Positions 16,966 through 25,944 of a stretch of 64,000 nt of DNA are shown piece by piece. Each line of letters opens with the position of its first letter. The stretch's first letter is position 1. Source of the stretch: Haloarcula amylovorans (lineage in GTDB: Archaea > Halobacteriota > Halobacteria > Halobacteriales > Haloarculaceae); assembly GCF_004681185.1 (NCBI RefSeq), contig NZ_SRIF01000001.1:1054001-1118000 (forward strand). Direction: 5' to 3'. Below the pieces are notes generated by a model. It searched no databases and was not told the origin of the DNA. It saw only the letters and a list, made by a program, of their open reading frames with translations. Made by a program: the position numbers and the translations under genes.

Positions 16966-18038
16966 CCGACTCGAACACGCTACTCGTCACGTCGACTGAG
17001 GAAGGTATCGGCAAGACCGCAATCACCCTCGCGCTCGCGAAATCGGCCAAAGCGGAAGGCCACGAGGTCGGCTACATGAAGCCAAAGGGGACCCGCCTCC
17101 AAAGCGCCGTGGGCAAGACCCGCGACGAGGACCCGATGCTCGCCCGGGAACTCCTCGGACTAGACGCCGAGGTCCACGAGATGGAACCCATCGTCTACTC
17201 GCCGACGTTCATTCAGGAGGCCATCCGCGGCCGCGAGGACCCCGAGGAACTCCGCGAGCGAGTCGTCGAGAACTTCGAGATGCTCGCCGAGGGGACCGAT
17301 CTGATGGTCGTCGAGGGGAGCGACCGGCTCGATACGGGCGGCATCGTCGATCTGACGGACGCCGACATCGCCGAGGCGCTCGACGCGCGCGTCCTCCTCG
17401 TCTGCGGGTACACCAACGCGGGCGATACCGACGAAGTGTTGGCGGCCGCCCGAGCGCTCGGCGACCGACTGGCTGGCGTGCTGTTCAACGGTGTCGCCGA
17501 CGCGGCGATGGACGACCTCTCCGACGACGTTCTCCCCTTCCTCGAAGGCCGCGGCGTGCCGGTGTTCGGGTCGCTCCCGCGCGTGCAGGAACTCGCGGGT
17601 ATCACGGTCGACGACCTCTCGCGGAGCCTCGGCGCGGACGTTCTCACCAACGAGGCGTCGACGGACGCCCACGTAGAGCGCTTCACCGTCGGTGCGATGG
17701 GCGGCAACAGCGCATTAGACCAGTTCCGGCGGACCCGCGACGCCGTGATGGTCACCGGCGGCGACCGCTCTGAGGTTCAGACTGCCGCGCTCGAAGCCTC
17801 GGGCATCAAGGCGCTCTTGCTGACCGGCGGGTTCCGCCCGGCGAGTGCCGTCCTTGGTCGCGCCGAGGAGGAGAACGTCCCCATTCTGTTGGTGCAGTCC
17901 GACACCCGCACCACTATCGACCGGATGGAGGACGTTCTCCGCTCGGGGCGGACGCGAAACGAGCAGACCGTCGAGCGGATGCAAGGATTGCTGGACGACG
18001 GCGTGGACGTTCACGCCCTGCTCGGCTTCGACGAGTAG
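16962..18038 (+). CDS. BioD-like P-loop/DRTGG-domain protein (phosphotransacetylase N-terminal-like)
   Basis: 358 residues. The N-terminal 210 or so form a dethiobiotin-synthetase-like AAA_26 domain with TSTEEGIGKTA as a P-loop. The remainder (LTNEASTDAHVERFTVGAMG onwards) is a DRTGG domain. The same two domains form the N-terminal regulatory part of long bacterial phosphotransacetylases, but the catalytic Pta domain is absent. It is translationally coupled to the ADP-forming CoA ligase, so a regulatory role in acyl-CoA/acetate metabolism is likely. It should not be read as BioD, which is at 18242-18931. Confidence 0.75.
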   Translation: MTDSNTLLVTSTEEGIGKTAITLALAKSAKAEGHEVGYMKPKGTRLQSAVGKTRDEDPMLARELLGLDAEVHEMEPIVYSPTFIQEAIRGREDPEELRERVVENFEMLAEGTDLMVVEGSDRLDTGGIVDLTDADIAEALDARVLLVCGYTNAGDTDEVLAAARALGDRLAGVLFNGVADAAMDDLSDDVLPFLEGRGVPVFGSLPRVQELAGITVDDLSRSLGADVLTNEASTDAHVERFTVGAMGGNSALDQFRRTRDAVMVTGGDRSEVQTAALEASGIKALLLTGGFRPASAVLGRAEEENVPILLVQSDTRTTIDRMEDVLRSGRTRNEQTVERMQGLLDDGVDVHALLGFDE

Positions 18039-18151
18039 CCCGATTTCGGCTGCGGTTCCGAACGGCTAGAATCAGCGGTTCGTCGCGTTACTGTCGCTAT
18101 CTCCAGACGAAACCCACCTCTGAGATTTAAGTTGTCTGACGCACTATTACT

Positions 18152-18204
18152 GTGTGGAGCCGAGAGGCTCCGTAGTGTCACACGCTCGGGGAGACTCACT
18201 CCCC
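18152..18204. terminator. Hairpins between convergent operons
   Basis: Two perfect stem-loops: GGAGCC-gaga-GGCTCC at 18156-18171, whose flanks GTGTG/CACAC can extend it, and GGGGAG-actca-CTCCCC at 18188-18204. They sit in the 203-bp gap between the + strand ligase operon and the - strand bioFD operon, so a bidirectional terminator is the simplest reading. T-tracts are weak. Confidence 0.45.
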
Positions 18205-18241
18205 GTTCTACCCTTTGGTCGGAGAATACCGTGAGCCGCGG

Positions 18242-18931
18242 CTATAGAGCGTCGAAAACGGTCGCCGGCACGTGCTCTCGAACGCCTGAGACAGCGACGG
18301 ACGGGTCGGAAAGGGAGAGCGGCGGGAGCGGCCACACCGGACAGTCGGTCATGCCTTCCAGCACCTCGGGGTTCGTCCGTTCGGCCGTCGTCGCCCCCTC
18401 GTACTCGTTGAACACGATGCCGCGAACCGACACCCCGCGGTCGCGGAGCGCGTCGACTGTCAGTCCCGTGTGGTTGAGCGTCCCCAGTCCCGACCGGGCG
18501 ACGACGACCGCTGGCAGGCCGATATCTGCCACGAGGTCCAGTACCTCTCGGTCGTCGGCGAGCGGCACTCGCAGGCCGCCGATTCCCTCCACGACCGCGG
18601 TCTCGTGGGCGTCGACGGCGGCTTCGACGCCGTCCCGAATTTCGTCGTAGGAGAGGTCAGTATCGGTCCGATCGGCGGCGACGGCGGGCGCGAGCGGCGG
18701 TTCCAGCCGTCTGAGACAGGTCGCTGCCTCCTCGGACCCGCAGGCCTCGGCGACGAACCCGGCGTCGTCGTCCGGCGGATAGCCGGTCTGACAGGGTTTG
18801 ATCGCGATAGCGTCCCGTCCCCGCTCGCGGAGCCACCCGGTCAGCCCGGCGGTGACGACCGTCTTGCCGACGCCGGTGTCCGTCCCGACGACGAACAGAC
18901 CGCCTGCGCCGCCAGTCGACCCGTCGCTCAC
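18242..18931 (-). CDS. bioD: Dethiobiotin synthase
   Basis: 229 residues from a GTG at 18931 that overlaps the bioF stop (GTGA). The P-loop GTDTGVGKT is at about 16-24; KPCQTGYPPDD and the later VEGIGGLRVPL match the ATP/substrate-binding segments of BioD. It closes the ureido ring of diaminononanoate (DAN, or the carbamate made by BioU) using ATP and CO2. The family length of about 220 residues fits this start; a longer in-frame start at 18976 would lie inside bioF. Confidence 0.88.
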   Translation of the reverse strand: MSDGSTGGAGGLFVVGTDTGVGKTVVTAGLTGWLRERGRDAIAIKPCQTGYPPDDDAGFVAEACGSEEAATCLRRLEPPLAPAVAADRTDTDLSYDEIRDGVEAAVDAHETAVVEGIGGLRVPLADDREVLDLVADIGLPAVVVARSGLGTLNHTGLTVDALRDRGVSVRGIVFNEYEGATTAERTNPEVLEGMTDCPVWPLPPLSLSDPSVAVSGVREHVPATVFDAL

Positions 18932-20133
18932 AGCAGACCGACCTCCTCGCCAGCCGTCTCGAAGGCGTCGAGACACCGTTGAAGATCTTCGTCGGTGTGT
19001 GTAGCCGTTGGTGCGACGCGGATGCGCGAGGTCCCCTCGGGCACTGTCGGCGGCCGAATAGCCGGTGCGACGATAGCGTGGTCGCGCAGGCGCTCGTCGA
19101 GTTCGAGGGCGTCCACGCGGTCACCGACCAGCACGGGAAGGATATGTGTCTCGCCCAGTACCTCGTAGCCCCGCGCTTCGAGTCCCTCCCGGAGCGTCTC
19201 GACGTTCGCCCACAGTCGGTCGGACTGGTCCGTCTCGCGGGCGACACGCAGCGCTTCGCGAGCCGACGCCGCTGCGGGCGGGGCCAGTCCCGTCGAGAAG
19301 ACGAACGAGCGCGCGGCGTTGAGGAGATATTCGATGAGCGGCTCGTCTCCCGCGACGTAGCCGCCCTGACTGGCGAGTGCCTTCGAGAGCGTTCCCATCT
19401 GTATCTCGACGCGGTCGCTCAGGCCCTCGCGCTGGACGATGCCGCCGCCGCGCTCGCCGAACAGTCCCGTGGCATGGGCCTCGTCCACCATGAGCCACGC
19501 GCCGTACTCCTCGGCGGCGTCACAGAGCGCCGAGAGCGGGGCCACGTCGCCGTCCATCGAGAACACGGAGTCGGTGACGACCAGCCACCGTTCGTCGGCT
19601 GTCGCCCCGTCCTCGGCCCGTCTCTCCATCTTCGCCCGAAGGTCGGCGGCGTCGCAGTGGTCGTACACCACCGTCTCGTCCGCGCCGAGGCGACAGCCGT
19701 CGATGATGGAGGCGTGGTTGAGTTCGTCCGAGAAGACCACGTCCGGTGAGAGCGCGTCGATGGTGCCGACGTTCGCGGCGTAGCCAGCCGAGAAGACCAG
19801 TGCGCGTTGCGTTCCCTTACAGTCGGCGAGGTCCCGTTCGAGCGCCCGATGGACGGCCGTATCGCCGGTGACGAGCCGGGAGGCTCCCGCGCCCGTACCG
19901 ACCGTTCGAGCGCCGAGTTCGGCCGCCCGTTGGAGACGGCCGTCGTCGGCCAGTCCGAGGTAGTCGTTCGCGGCGAAGACGACCGACTCGTCCCCGAACT
20001 CGGGTGCGTCGCCCTTCGGGTCGTCGGCCAGTCGCGTCCGGTCGCCGGCAGTCTCGGTGACTTCCAGATGCCGGCGGAGATCGTCGTCTGCCCGCGCGTC
20101 TAGACGGGCGTCCAAGTCGAACCCGTGAGTCAT
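18928..20133 (-). CDS. bioF: 8-amino-7-oxononanoate synthase (KAPA synthase)
   Basis: 401 residues from ATG 20133; an upstream GTG at 20142 is in frame. It is a PLP-dependent alpha-oxoamine synthase with the ANDYLGLA motif near the N-terminus, [22 protein letters not shown] and the PLP-lysine motif GTLSKALAS. It condenses pimeloyl thioester with alanine to make KAPA, the substrate of BioA or BioU. It is the first gene of bioF-bioD, divergent from the class III aminotransferase at 20218 across 84 bp. Confidence 0.9.
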   Translation of the reverse strand: MTHGFDLDARLDARADDDLRRHLEVTETAGDRTRLADDPKGDAPEFGDESVVFAANDYLGLADDGRLQRAAELGARTVGTGAGASRLVTGDTAVHRALERDLADCKGTQRALVFSAGYAANVGTIDALSPDVVFSDELNHASIIDGCRLGADETVVYDHCDAADLRAKMERRAEDGATADERWLVVTDSVFSMDGDVAPLSALCDAAEEYGAWLMVDEAHATGLFGERGGGIVQREGLSDRVEIQMGTLSKALASQGGYVAGDEPLIEYLLNAARSFVFSTGLAPPAAASAREALRVARETDQSDRLWANVETLREGLEARGYEVLGETHILPVLVGDRVDALELDERLRDHAIVAPAIRPPTVPEGTSRIRVAPTATHTDEDLQRCLDAFETAGEEVGLL

Positions 20134-20217
20134 CGTCAGCACTGTCGTAGCGGACCCCTTTAGGACTGTAGCTTTCCGCAGGTACGGTTTTACGTCCGCG
20201 GCGTGACACTAGTGGGC

Positions 20218-21537
20218 ATGGACCGTGATACAGCCGAACCGACCGTCGATTCGTTCCCGGGACCGCGCGCTCGGGACCGGGCCAGCCGTCACGCGGCCGT
20301 CGCCGCCCCCAGCACGCACGTCTACGAGTTCGTCTGGGACCCGACGGCCGACGCCATCGGTCCCTACTGTACGGACGTGGACGGGAACGTTCTCCTCGAT
20401 TTCACGTCCCACGTCGCCGCCGCTCCCCTCGGCTACAACAACCCGCACCTGCTCGCCCGCCTCGACGAGTTCGACCTCGTCGACCCGCTGAAGTTCGCGG
20501 GGCAGGACTTCTACGCCGACCTCGGTGACCTCCCCGGGCCGACCGAACTGATGGAACGTCTCACCGATATCGCTCCCGACGGCCACGACACGGTGTTCCT
20601 CTCGAACACCGGCGCAGAGGCCGTCGAGAACGCGATCAAAATCTGCTACGACGCTCGTCCGGGCGCGGAGTACGGAATCACCTTCGAGGGTAGCTTCCAC
20701 GGACGAACGCTCGGCGCGCTCTCGCTCAACCGCTCGAAGGCCGTCCACCGTCGCGGGTTCCCCGAAATAGCCGGCGTCTCGTCGGTACCGTTCTGTGAGG
20801 ACCAAACCTGTGACCCCAGTACCTGTTCCTGCGGGTTCTTCCCCGACGAATCCGGCACCTCGTGGCTCCGACGTCGACTCGGACCGGACGGCAGTATCGA
20901 CCCCGAGTCGGTAGCGTACGTCATCCTCGAACCGGTACAGGGAGAGGGAGGCTATCGCATCCCGAGCGAGGCGTTCATGGCGGAAGTGGCGGCTGTCTGT
21001 GGCGAGTACGGGATCCCACTTATCGCCGACGAGATACAGACCGGGATGGGGCGAACGGGCGAGTGGTGGGGCGCGGACAACTACGCCATCGAACCGGACG
21101 TCCTCGCGGTGGCGAAGGGCCTCCGCGTCGGCGCGACCGTCGGTCGCGAGGAACTGTTCCCCGACCAGACCGGTCGCCTCTCTTCGACGTGGGGCGGCGG
21201 TGACCTGCTCTCCTCGATGGTCGGCGCGCTCACCATCGACGCCATCCAAGCAGAGAACCTCCGACAGAACGCGAGAAAACGGGGCGACGAACTGGCGGAG
21301 CTGCTCGACACCAGCCCTATCGTGGACGCTATCGACGTTCGTAACCTCGGGTCACTGGTTGCCGTCGAGTTCGAGACGAAGGCCCGCCGCGACGAGATGG
21401 TCACGGCCTGTGCGAAGGCGGGACTGCTCACGCTCCCCTGCGGGCTGAAGACGATCAGACTGCTCCCGCCGCTTGACGTTCGAGAGCGAGAGATAGCGCA
21501 GGCCGTCGCCCGCTTCGAGGACGCGGCTGAGGTCTAA
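20218..21537 (+). CDS. Class III PLP-dependent aminotransferase with a Cys-rich insert
   Basis: 439 residues from ATG 20218. It is a class III aminotransferase with NTGAEAVENA at 130-139, Asp271 in ADEIQTGMGRTG and the probable PLP lysine Lys300 in AVAKGL. Between the GSFHGRT loop and the D-E-I-Q motif there is an unusual cysteine cluster, C193, C198, C203 and C205 (FCEDQTCDPSTCSC), that could bind a metal. It resembles archaeal omega-aminotransferases (4-aminobutyrate/ornithine/acetylornithine type). It lies between bioF and bioU, so a BioA-like role is possible, but substrate residues do not show this. Confidence 0.8.
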   Translation: MDRDTAEPTVDSFPGPRARDRASRHAAVAAPSTHVYEFVWDPTADAIGPYCTDVDGNVLLDFTSHVAAAPLGYNNPHLLARLDEFDLVDPLKFAGQDFYADLGDLPGPTELMERLTDIAPDGHDTVFLSNTGAEAVENAIKICYDARPGAEYGITFEGSFHGRTLGALSLNRSKAVHRRGFPEIAGVSSVPFCEDQTCDPSTCSCGFFPDESGTSWLRRRLGPDGSIDPESVAYVILEPVQGEGGYRIPSEAFMAEVAAVCGEYGIPLIADEIQTGMGRTGEWWGADNYAIEPDVLAVAKGLRVGATVGREELFPDQTGRLSSTWGGGDLLSSMVGALTIDAIQAENLRQNARKRGDELAELLDTSPIVDAIDVRNLGSLVAVEFETKARRDEMVTACAKAGLLTLPCGLKTIRLLPPLDVREREIAQAVARFEDAAEV

Positions 21538-21557
21538 CAGGAGTGCGAACAGACCGC

Positions 21558-22685
21558 TCAGAAGCCGGGCATCAGGTCGGCCGGGCCGAAGACGCCGTAG
21601 TGGCCCGCGCGGTTGTTGCGGACCCCCGCGGCGAGGTAGCCGAGCGCCGGGCCGTTGACGTTTGCTTCCATGCTGGTCGCGTCGTCCAATTCGAAGGTGT
21701 TGGTCCCCGTCTCGCCGTCGAAGGTCGTCCCGGTGACCGAGACGGTGGTCGTCGTCGGTTTCTCGTCGGAGCGCACGTCTAAGATGCCGCCGACGTGGAC
21801 GTCGTCCGCGTCACAGATGCCCGCTCGTTCCAAGAGAACGTCGTCTGCGTGTTCCATGTCGTGGAACTCCAGGACGCCGTCGTGCTCGTCGATGAGCGCC
21901 TCGATTTCGGCCTCGCTCATCTCGCGGGCCGTCTCGATGTCGTAGCCGTCGAGGTGGGCAATGTCTTCCCGGACGGTGCCGCGGTTGTCCTCGTAGCCGC
22001 TCTTGAGGCCGACGCCCCACCAGATCTCGACTTCCTCGACCTCGACGAACGACTGGGCTGCGAGCGCCGCCGCGCCGGTCAGAAATCCCGGCGTCGCGCC
22101 CGCGCCACAGACGAACGTGATACCCGACTCTTTCAGGAGCGCTTCGCGGTCGTCGAGCATCCCGATGACGCGCGACCGCTTGAGCACGTCCACGAGGACG
22201 CCCTCGTACTCCGCTTCGGCGAAGCGCTTGGCGACGCGGGGGATGAAGTCGTGTTCGAGGTTCGGCAGCGCGACGAGGACGGCGTCGATGTCGTCGCTCT
22301 CGGCGATGATGTCGTCGATGGGCGTCTCCGTCGGACGGCCCTGTTCGCTGGCGACGATGCCCGCCTCCTCGCCGTGCTGTTTGACGCCCTCGGTAGCTGT
22401 GCCGGCGTCGGCTTTCGCCCCGCCGTCAGTGGCGACATCTCCTTCGGGGCCGCTGTCTCGCGGCTCATCGCCGCTCGACTCTTTCGAGCCACTCCGTGGC
22501 CCGCTCGCGATGTTCCCCTCCGTCGCCTCCAGCAGTTCGGGCACGTCGAGGCCCTCGTGGTCGACGGCGACGCCGTTGCGGTCACAGGCCGCGACCGGCG
22601 TGAGTCCGTCCTTGTACTGGGAAACGTCGAGTGTTCGTCGGCCGATACCACCCGTTCCGAGTACCGCGAATCGTACGTCGTCCAT
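21558..22685 (-). CDS. bioU: BioU-like NAD(P)-dependent oxidoreductase (suicide diaminononanoate synthase), usually mislabelled saccharopine dehydrogenase-like
   Basis: 375 residues. The N-terminal Rossmann motif is VLGTGGIGRRT at about 8-18, and SDDIDAVLVALPN follows at about 130-142. VDVLKRSRVIG carries Lys169, in the right place to be the sacrificial lysine of cyanobacterial BioU (Lys124 there; the offset equals an acidic low-complexity insert at about 60-118). BioU reduces an imine formed between its own lysine and KAPA, then releases diaminononanoate, replacing BioA (established for cyanobacteria; I recall haloarchaeal homologues). The gene starts 2 bp after the bioB stop, strong operon evidence for biotin synthesis. 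Assignment is from context and motif, not from a search. Confidence 0.7.
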   Translation of the reverse strand: MDDVRFAVLGTGGIGRRTLDVSQYKDGLTPVAACDRNGVAVDHEGLDVPELLEATEGNIASGPRSGSKESSGDEPRDSGPEGDVATDGGAKADAGTATEGVKQHGEEAGIVASEQGRPTETPIDDIIAESDDIDAVLVALPNLEHDFIPRVAKRFAEAEYEGVLVDVLKRSRVIGMLDDREALLKESGITFVCGAGATPGFLTGAAALAAQSFVEVEEVEIWWGVGLKSGYEDNRGTVREDIAHLDGYDIETAREMSEAEIEALIDEHDGVLEFHDMEHADDVLLERAGICDADDVHVGGILDVRSDEKPTTTTVSVTGTTFDGETGTNTFELDDATSMEANVNGPALGYLAAGVRNNRAGHYGVFGPADLMPGF

Positions 22686-22687
22686 GC

Positions 22688-23803
22688 TTAGTCGTCTGAT
22701 TGAAGTTCGGATTTGCTCTGTGCGGTGCCTGCCGCCGTCTCCGTATCGGTTCCGTCGTCGGCGCGTTCCGCCACTGCTTCGGGATCGAAGTCGTTGGCCT
22801 CGGTGTTCGGTTCGAGCCCCGCTTCCTCGATAATTTCGAGGTCGTCAGCAGCCGACTGGCCCTCTGTCGTGAGGTAGTCGCCGGTGAGGATGCCGTCCGC
22901 GCCCGCCTCCAGTGCGGCCACCTGCCCGTCCGTATCGAGATTGACCTCGCGCCCGCCCGTGAGGCGCACGCGGGCCTCGGGGTGGAGCAGGCGGTACACC
23001 GCGATGGTCTCGATGACCTCCTCGGTCGTGATGTCGGGGAGTCCCCGCTCGGCCATCGGCGTCCCTTCGACCGGATTGAGGATGTTGACCGGGAGCGAGG
23101 AGACGCCGATCTCCTGCAACGCGATAGCCGCCTCGACCCGGTCGGTCGGCGTCTCGCCCATGCCGAGGATGACACCGGCACAGAGGTCCATGCCGGCGTC
23201 CTTGGCGACTTCGAGCGTCTCGACGCGGTCTTCGAAGGAGTGGGTCTGGACGATTTCGGGGAAGTAACGAGGCGAAGTCTCGATGTTGTGATTGTAGTGG
23301 TTCAGCCCCTCCTCGGCGAGAATCGCGGCTTCCTCCTCCGTGAGGATGCCGAGGCTGGCGTCCACCTCCACGTCCGTCTCGTCGCGTACGAGTCGGATTG
23401 CCTCCAGTACCTCTTCCCACTCGTCGGGACGCTGTTCCTTCGAGACGCCCTTCTCCGCGACGACGATTCCGAACCGCTGTGAGCCGTCGCGTTCCGCTCG
23501 CTTTGCGGCTTCCAGAATTTTCTCCGGACCCAGAAAGCCGTAGTTGTCGATACCGGTGTCGAAGTGGACGGACTGCGCACAGAACCCACAGTCCTCCGCG
23601 CAGTTTCCGGCCTTGGCGTTCACGATCGAGCACGCGTCGACGGTGTCGTCGCCCAGTTGCGTGCGGACGTAGTCCGCGCCCGCCGCGAGGGCGTCGACCG
23701 GTTGGGCGACGAGAGCCAACCCATCACGCCGGTCGAGTCGCTCACCGTCCAACACGCGTGTGACTGCGTCGTCTACCGTTCGGTTGCCCGTCTCGTAAAC
23801 CAC
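22688..23803 (-). CDS. bioB: Biotin synthase
   Basis: 371 residues. A radical-SAM protein with the 4Fe-4S motif C68-x3-C72-x2-C75 (NCAEDCGFCAQS), then YNHNIETS and the AGMDLCAGVILGMGE segment typical of BioB. It inserts sulfur into dethiobiotin. The core ends near residue 325 and the last 40 or so residues are an acidic haloarchaeal tail. It is the first gene of bioB-bioU, 5.6 kb from bioF-bioD. Confidence 0.93.
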   Translation of the reverse strand: MVYETGNRTVDDAVTRVLDGERLDRRDGLALVAQPVDALAAGADYVRTQLGDDTVDACSIVNAKAGNCAEDCGFCAQSVHFDTGIDNYGFLGPEKILEAAKRAERDGSQRFGIVVAEKGVSKEQRPDEWEEVLEAIRLVRDETDVEVDASLGILTEEEAAILAEEGLNHYNHNIETSPRYFPEIVQTHSFEDRVETLEVAKDAGMDLCAGVILGMGETPTDRVEAAIALQEIGVSSLPVNILNPVEGTPMAERGLPDITTEEVIETIAVYRLLHPEARVRLTGGREVNLDTDGQVAALEAGADGILTGDYLTTEGQSAADDLEIIEEAGLEPNTEANDFDPEAVAERADDGTDTETAAGTAQSKSELQSDD

Positions 23804-23877
23804 GATTTCAGCATCGGTTGACGGTCGAATAAAGGTTCGGGTGAGAGGGGTGGCGAGCGAAAGGTGACCCTATTGGC

Positions 23878-24099
23878 TCACAGCAGGAGCGAGATTACTG
23901 CGAGGACGAGGAAAATGAGAATCAGCCATTTGGCGATCTCCATGCTGAGACCGGCGATGCCGCGTGCCCCGACCAACGCCGCGACGAGAGCGAGGACGAA
24001 AAACAGGATGGCAAGCGAGAGAAATCCGCCACCACCCTGAAGCGGACTGAGCGCGGGCGCTACGGTTGCGATTGCGACGCCGGGCAGTTGAGGGAACAT
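23878..24099 (-). CDS. DUF1328-like small membrane protein
   Basis: 73 residues with two hydrophobic helices. [20 protein letters not shown] is followed by the short connector [12 protein letters not shown], then [15 protein letters not shown]. This matches the DUF1328/YtjA pattern, a small inner-membrane protein of unknown function often linked to stress. It stands alone between bioB and the FocA-type channel. Confidence 0.75.
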   Translation of the reverse strand: MFPQLPGVAIATVAPALSPLQGGGGFLSLAILFFVLALVAALVGARGIAGLSMEIAKWLILIFLVLAVISLLL

Positions 24100-24180
24100 A
24101 CCTGTCGCATCGACACCCTGTCGTATCGTAATAGTGTCATTATCGTCGCTAGTCCGAGGTTATCGCCCGAGCGGGACCGG

Positions 24181-25014
24181 TTAGTCTAACCGGAAGTCTC
24201 GGGCTGACGGGCCGCTACGGGCAACATGGCCGAATTTCAGGAGCGCGACGAAAACCGTTCCGCCGAGGATGTTGCCGACGGTCGAGAACAAGAGGAATCG
24301 AAGGAAATCGACGTAGCCGACCTCGGGCGAGACGAGGACGCCGCCGAACACCTCGACTGTGCCAGCGATACAGTGCGGGAGGTGGGCGAAACCAATCGCC
24401 GCGGTGATGAGCCAGACGACCGCCAGCCGAGCGATGGTGCTATCGGCCGCCGCGACCAGCCACGACAGTAGCCCCATCAGCCACCCAGCGAGCACGCCAG
24501 CACCGACGAGTACCATCGGTGAGAGTTCCGTGTAGGCCGTCGCTAGTTCGGTGAACGCCGACGCTTCGACGACACCGATGGCCGGACCGATCGCCACGGC
24601 GAACGCGGCGAAGACGAGCGCACCCGCGATGTTGCTGACGTAGACGAGCCCCCAGAGTCGCCCCAGTTTGCCGACGCTCGCATCCCTGTTCAGGACCGGC
24701 AAGACGGCGAGCGTCGTGTGTTCGGTGAACAGCTCCGACCGTCCGAGAACGACCAGTATGAACCCGACGCCGTAGACGACGCCGAGAAGGAGTTGCTTCG
24801 GGAGTTCCCCGAACGTGGGGTCGGCCGCCGTGAGGATGACTCCCATCAACAACGGGCCGAAGCCGATGTCGAGTCCGGCCGAGAGCGCAGAGAGTGACAG
24901 CCCACTCGTCGGCCGGTTTAGCTCACTCAGCCCGCGCCGTATCTGAAGTTCGAGGATGTCCTCGCCCTCTGCCTGTTCGTCATCAGCCGAATCGTTGCTA
25001 CTCATTGCCGACAT
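24181..25014 (-). CDS. Formate/nitrite transporter-family channel
   Basis: 277 residues with six membrane helices. The family is recognised from GLDIGFGPLL near the first helix, the conserved GRSELFTEHTTLAVLP and the central NIAGAL. FNT pentamers pass small monovalent anions such as formate, nitrite, lactate or acetate. The first 30 residues are cytoplasmic and acidic. There is no nitrite or formate enzyme nearby, so the substrate is open. An in-frame ATG 4 codons downstream is an alternative start. Confidence 0.85.
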   Translation of the reverse strand: MSAMSSNDSADDEQAEGEDILELQIRRGLSELNRPTSGLSLSALSAGLDIGFGPLLMGVILTAADPTFGELPKQLLLGVVYGVGFILVVLGRSELFTEHTTLAVLPVLNRDASVGKLGRLWGLVYVSNIAGALVFAAFAVAIGPAIGVVEASAFTELATAYTELSPMVLVGAGVLAGWLMGLLSWLVAAADSTIARLAVVWLITAAIGFAHLPHCIAGTVEVFGGVLVSPEVGYVDFLRFLLFSTVGNILGGTVFVALLKFGHVARSGPSARDFRLD

Positions 25015-25074
25015 CGAGTGTCGTCTGCGCTACGACGGCCGCACGTTTGAAAGTTCTCGCCGACTCGGAACGAG

Positions 25075-25884
25075 TCAGTAGAGGTCGTCCAGTTCCGACT
25101 CAGTGTTCGCGTGTTCCTCGGCTGGGAACTCGCCTGCTCGCACTGCGTCGGCGTAGTCGCTCACCGCGTCGTGAATCTCCGTGCGCGCATCGCCGAACTG
25201 CGCGGCGAAGGGCGGACTTGACTTGGCGAGTCCGACAACATCGGTGAAGACCAACACCTGTCCGTCGCACTCGCTGCCGGCCCCGATGCCAATGGTCGGG
25301 ATGTCGATGGCCTCGGTGACCTGTGCGGCGAGGTTCGCCGGGACGTGTTCTAAGACGAGGGCGAACGCACCCGCCTCCTCGTGTGCCTGTGCGAGTTCCA
25401 GAATTTCCGTCGCTTCCTCGCGGTCCGTCGCCTGCTGCGTGTAGCCGGTCTGGTTGACGCTCTGGGGGGTCAACCCGAGGTGAGCCATCGTGGGGATGCC
25501 GAGGTCCGACAACCGTTCGGTCAACTCCACGGTGTGTGGTCCCGACTCCAGTTTCACGGCGTTGGCTCCCTCTTCTTTGAGCATCCGGCCGCAGTTCTCG
25601 ACGCTCTCGGCCAGATCCGCGCCAAAGGAGAGAAACGGCATATCCGCGACGACCAGCGCCTCGTCGGTGCCGCGGGCCACCGCACCGACACGTGAGGCCA
25701 CCTCGTCGACGGTGACCGGTAGCGTGTCGTCGTATCCGAGCACGGCGTTACCCATGCTGTCGCCGACGAGGACCACGTCGATTCCCGCCTCGTCGACGAT
25801 GTTCGCCGTCGCCGCGTCGTACGCGGTCAGCATCGTTATCTGCTCGTCACCTGCCATCGCCTGTACGTCCCGGACAGTGGTCAT
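25075..25884 (-). CDS. panB: 3-methyl-2-oxobutanoate hydroxymethyltransferase
   Basis: 269 residues from ATG 25884 (MTTVRDVQAM); an ATG at 25890 is also in frame. It is a PanB TIM barrel with MLTAYDAA and VLVGDSMGNAVLGYDDTLPV near the N-terminus, KLESG in the middle, GIPTMAHLGLTPQ and IGIGAGSECDGQVLV at the end. It adds a hydroxymethyl group from methylene-tetrahydrofolate (or the archaeal carrier) to ketoisovalerate to make ketopantoate for CoA. It is monocistronic. Confidence 0.93.
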   Translation of the reverse strand: MTTVRDVQAMAGDEQITMLTAYDAATANIVDEAGIDVVLVGDSMGNAVLGYDDTLPVTVDEVASRVGAVARGTDEALVVADMPFLSFGADLAESVENCGRMLKEEGANAVKLESGPHTVELTERLSDLGIPTMAHLGLTPQSVNQTGYTQQATDREEATEILELAQAHEEAGAFALVLEHVPANLAAQVTEAIDIPTIGIGAGSECDGQVLVFTDVVGLAKSSPPFAAQFGDARTEIHDAVSDYADAVRAGEFPAEEHANTESELDDLY

Positions 25885-25944
25885 GTGCATGGCCGGGCGC
25901 GGCGCGCTATTACGTGTTCGGGTCCCACGACGGGAGCTACCGCG

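Noticed and set aside
16962-18038. A second bioD
   Set aside because: The N-terminal half is BioD-like but a DRTGG domain follows, and the gene is coupled to the CoA ligase, not to biotin genes.
21558-22685. Saccharopine dehydrogenase of lysine metabolism
   Set aside because: There are no lysine genes nearby; the gene is coupled to bioB and has a BioU-like lysine motif.
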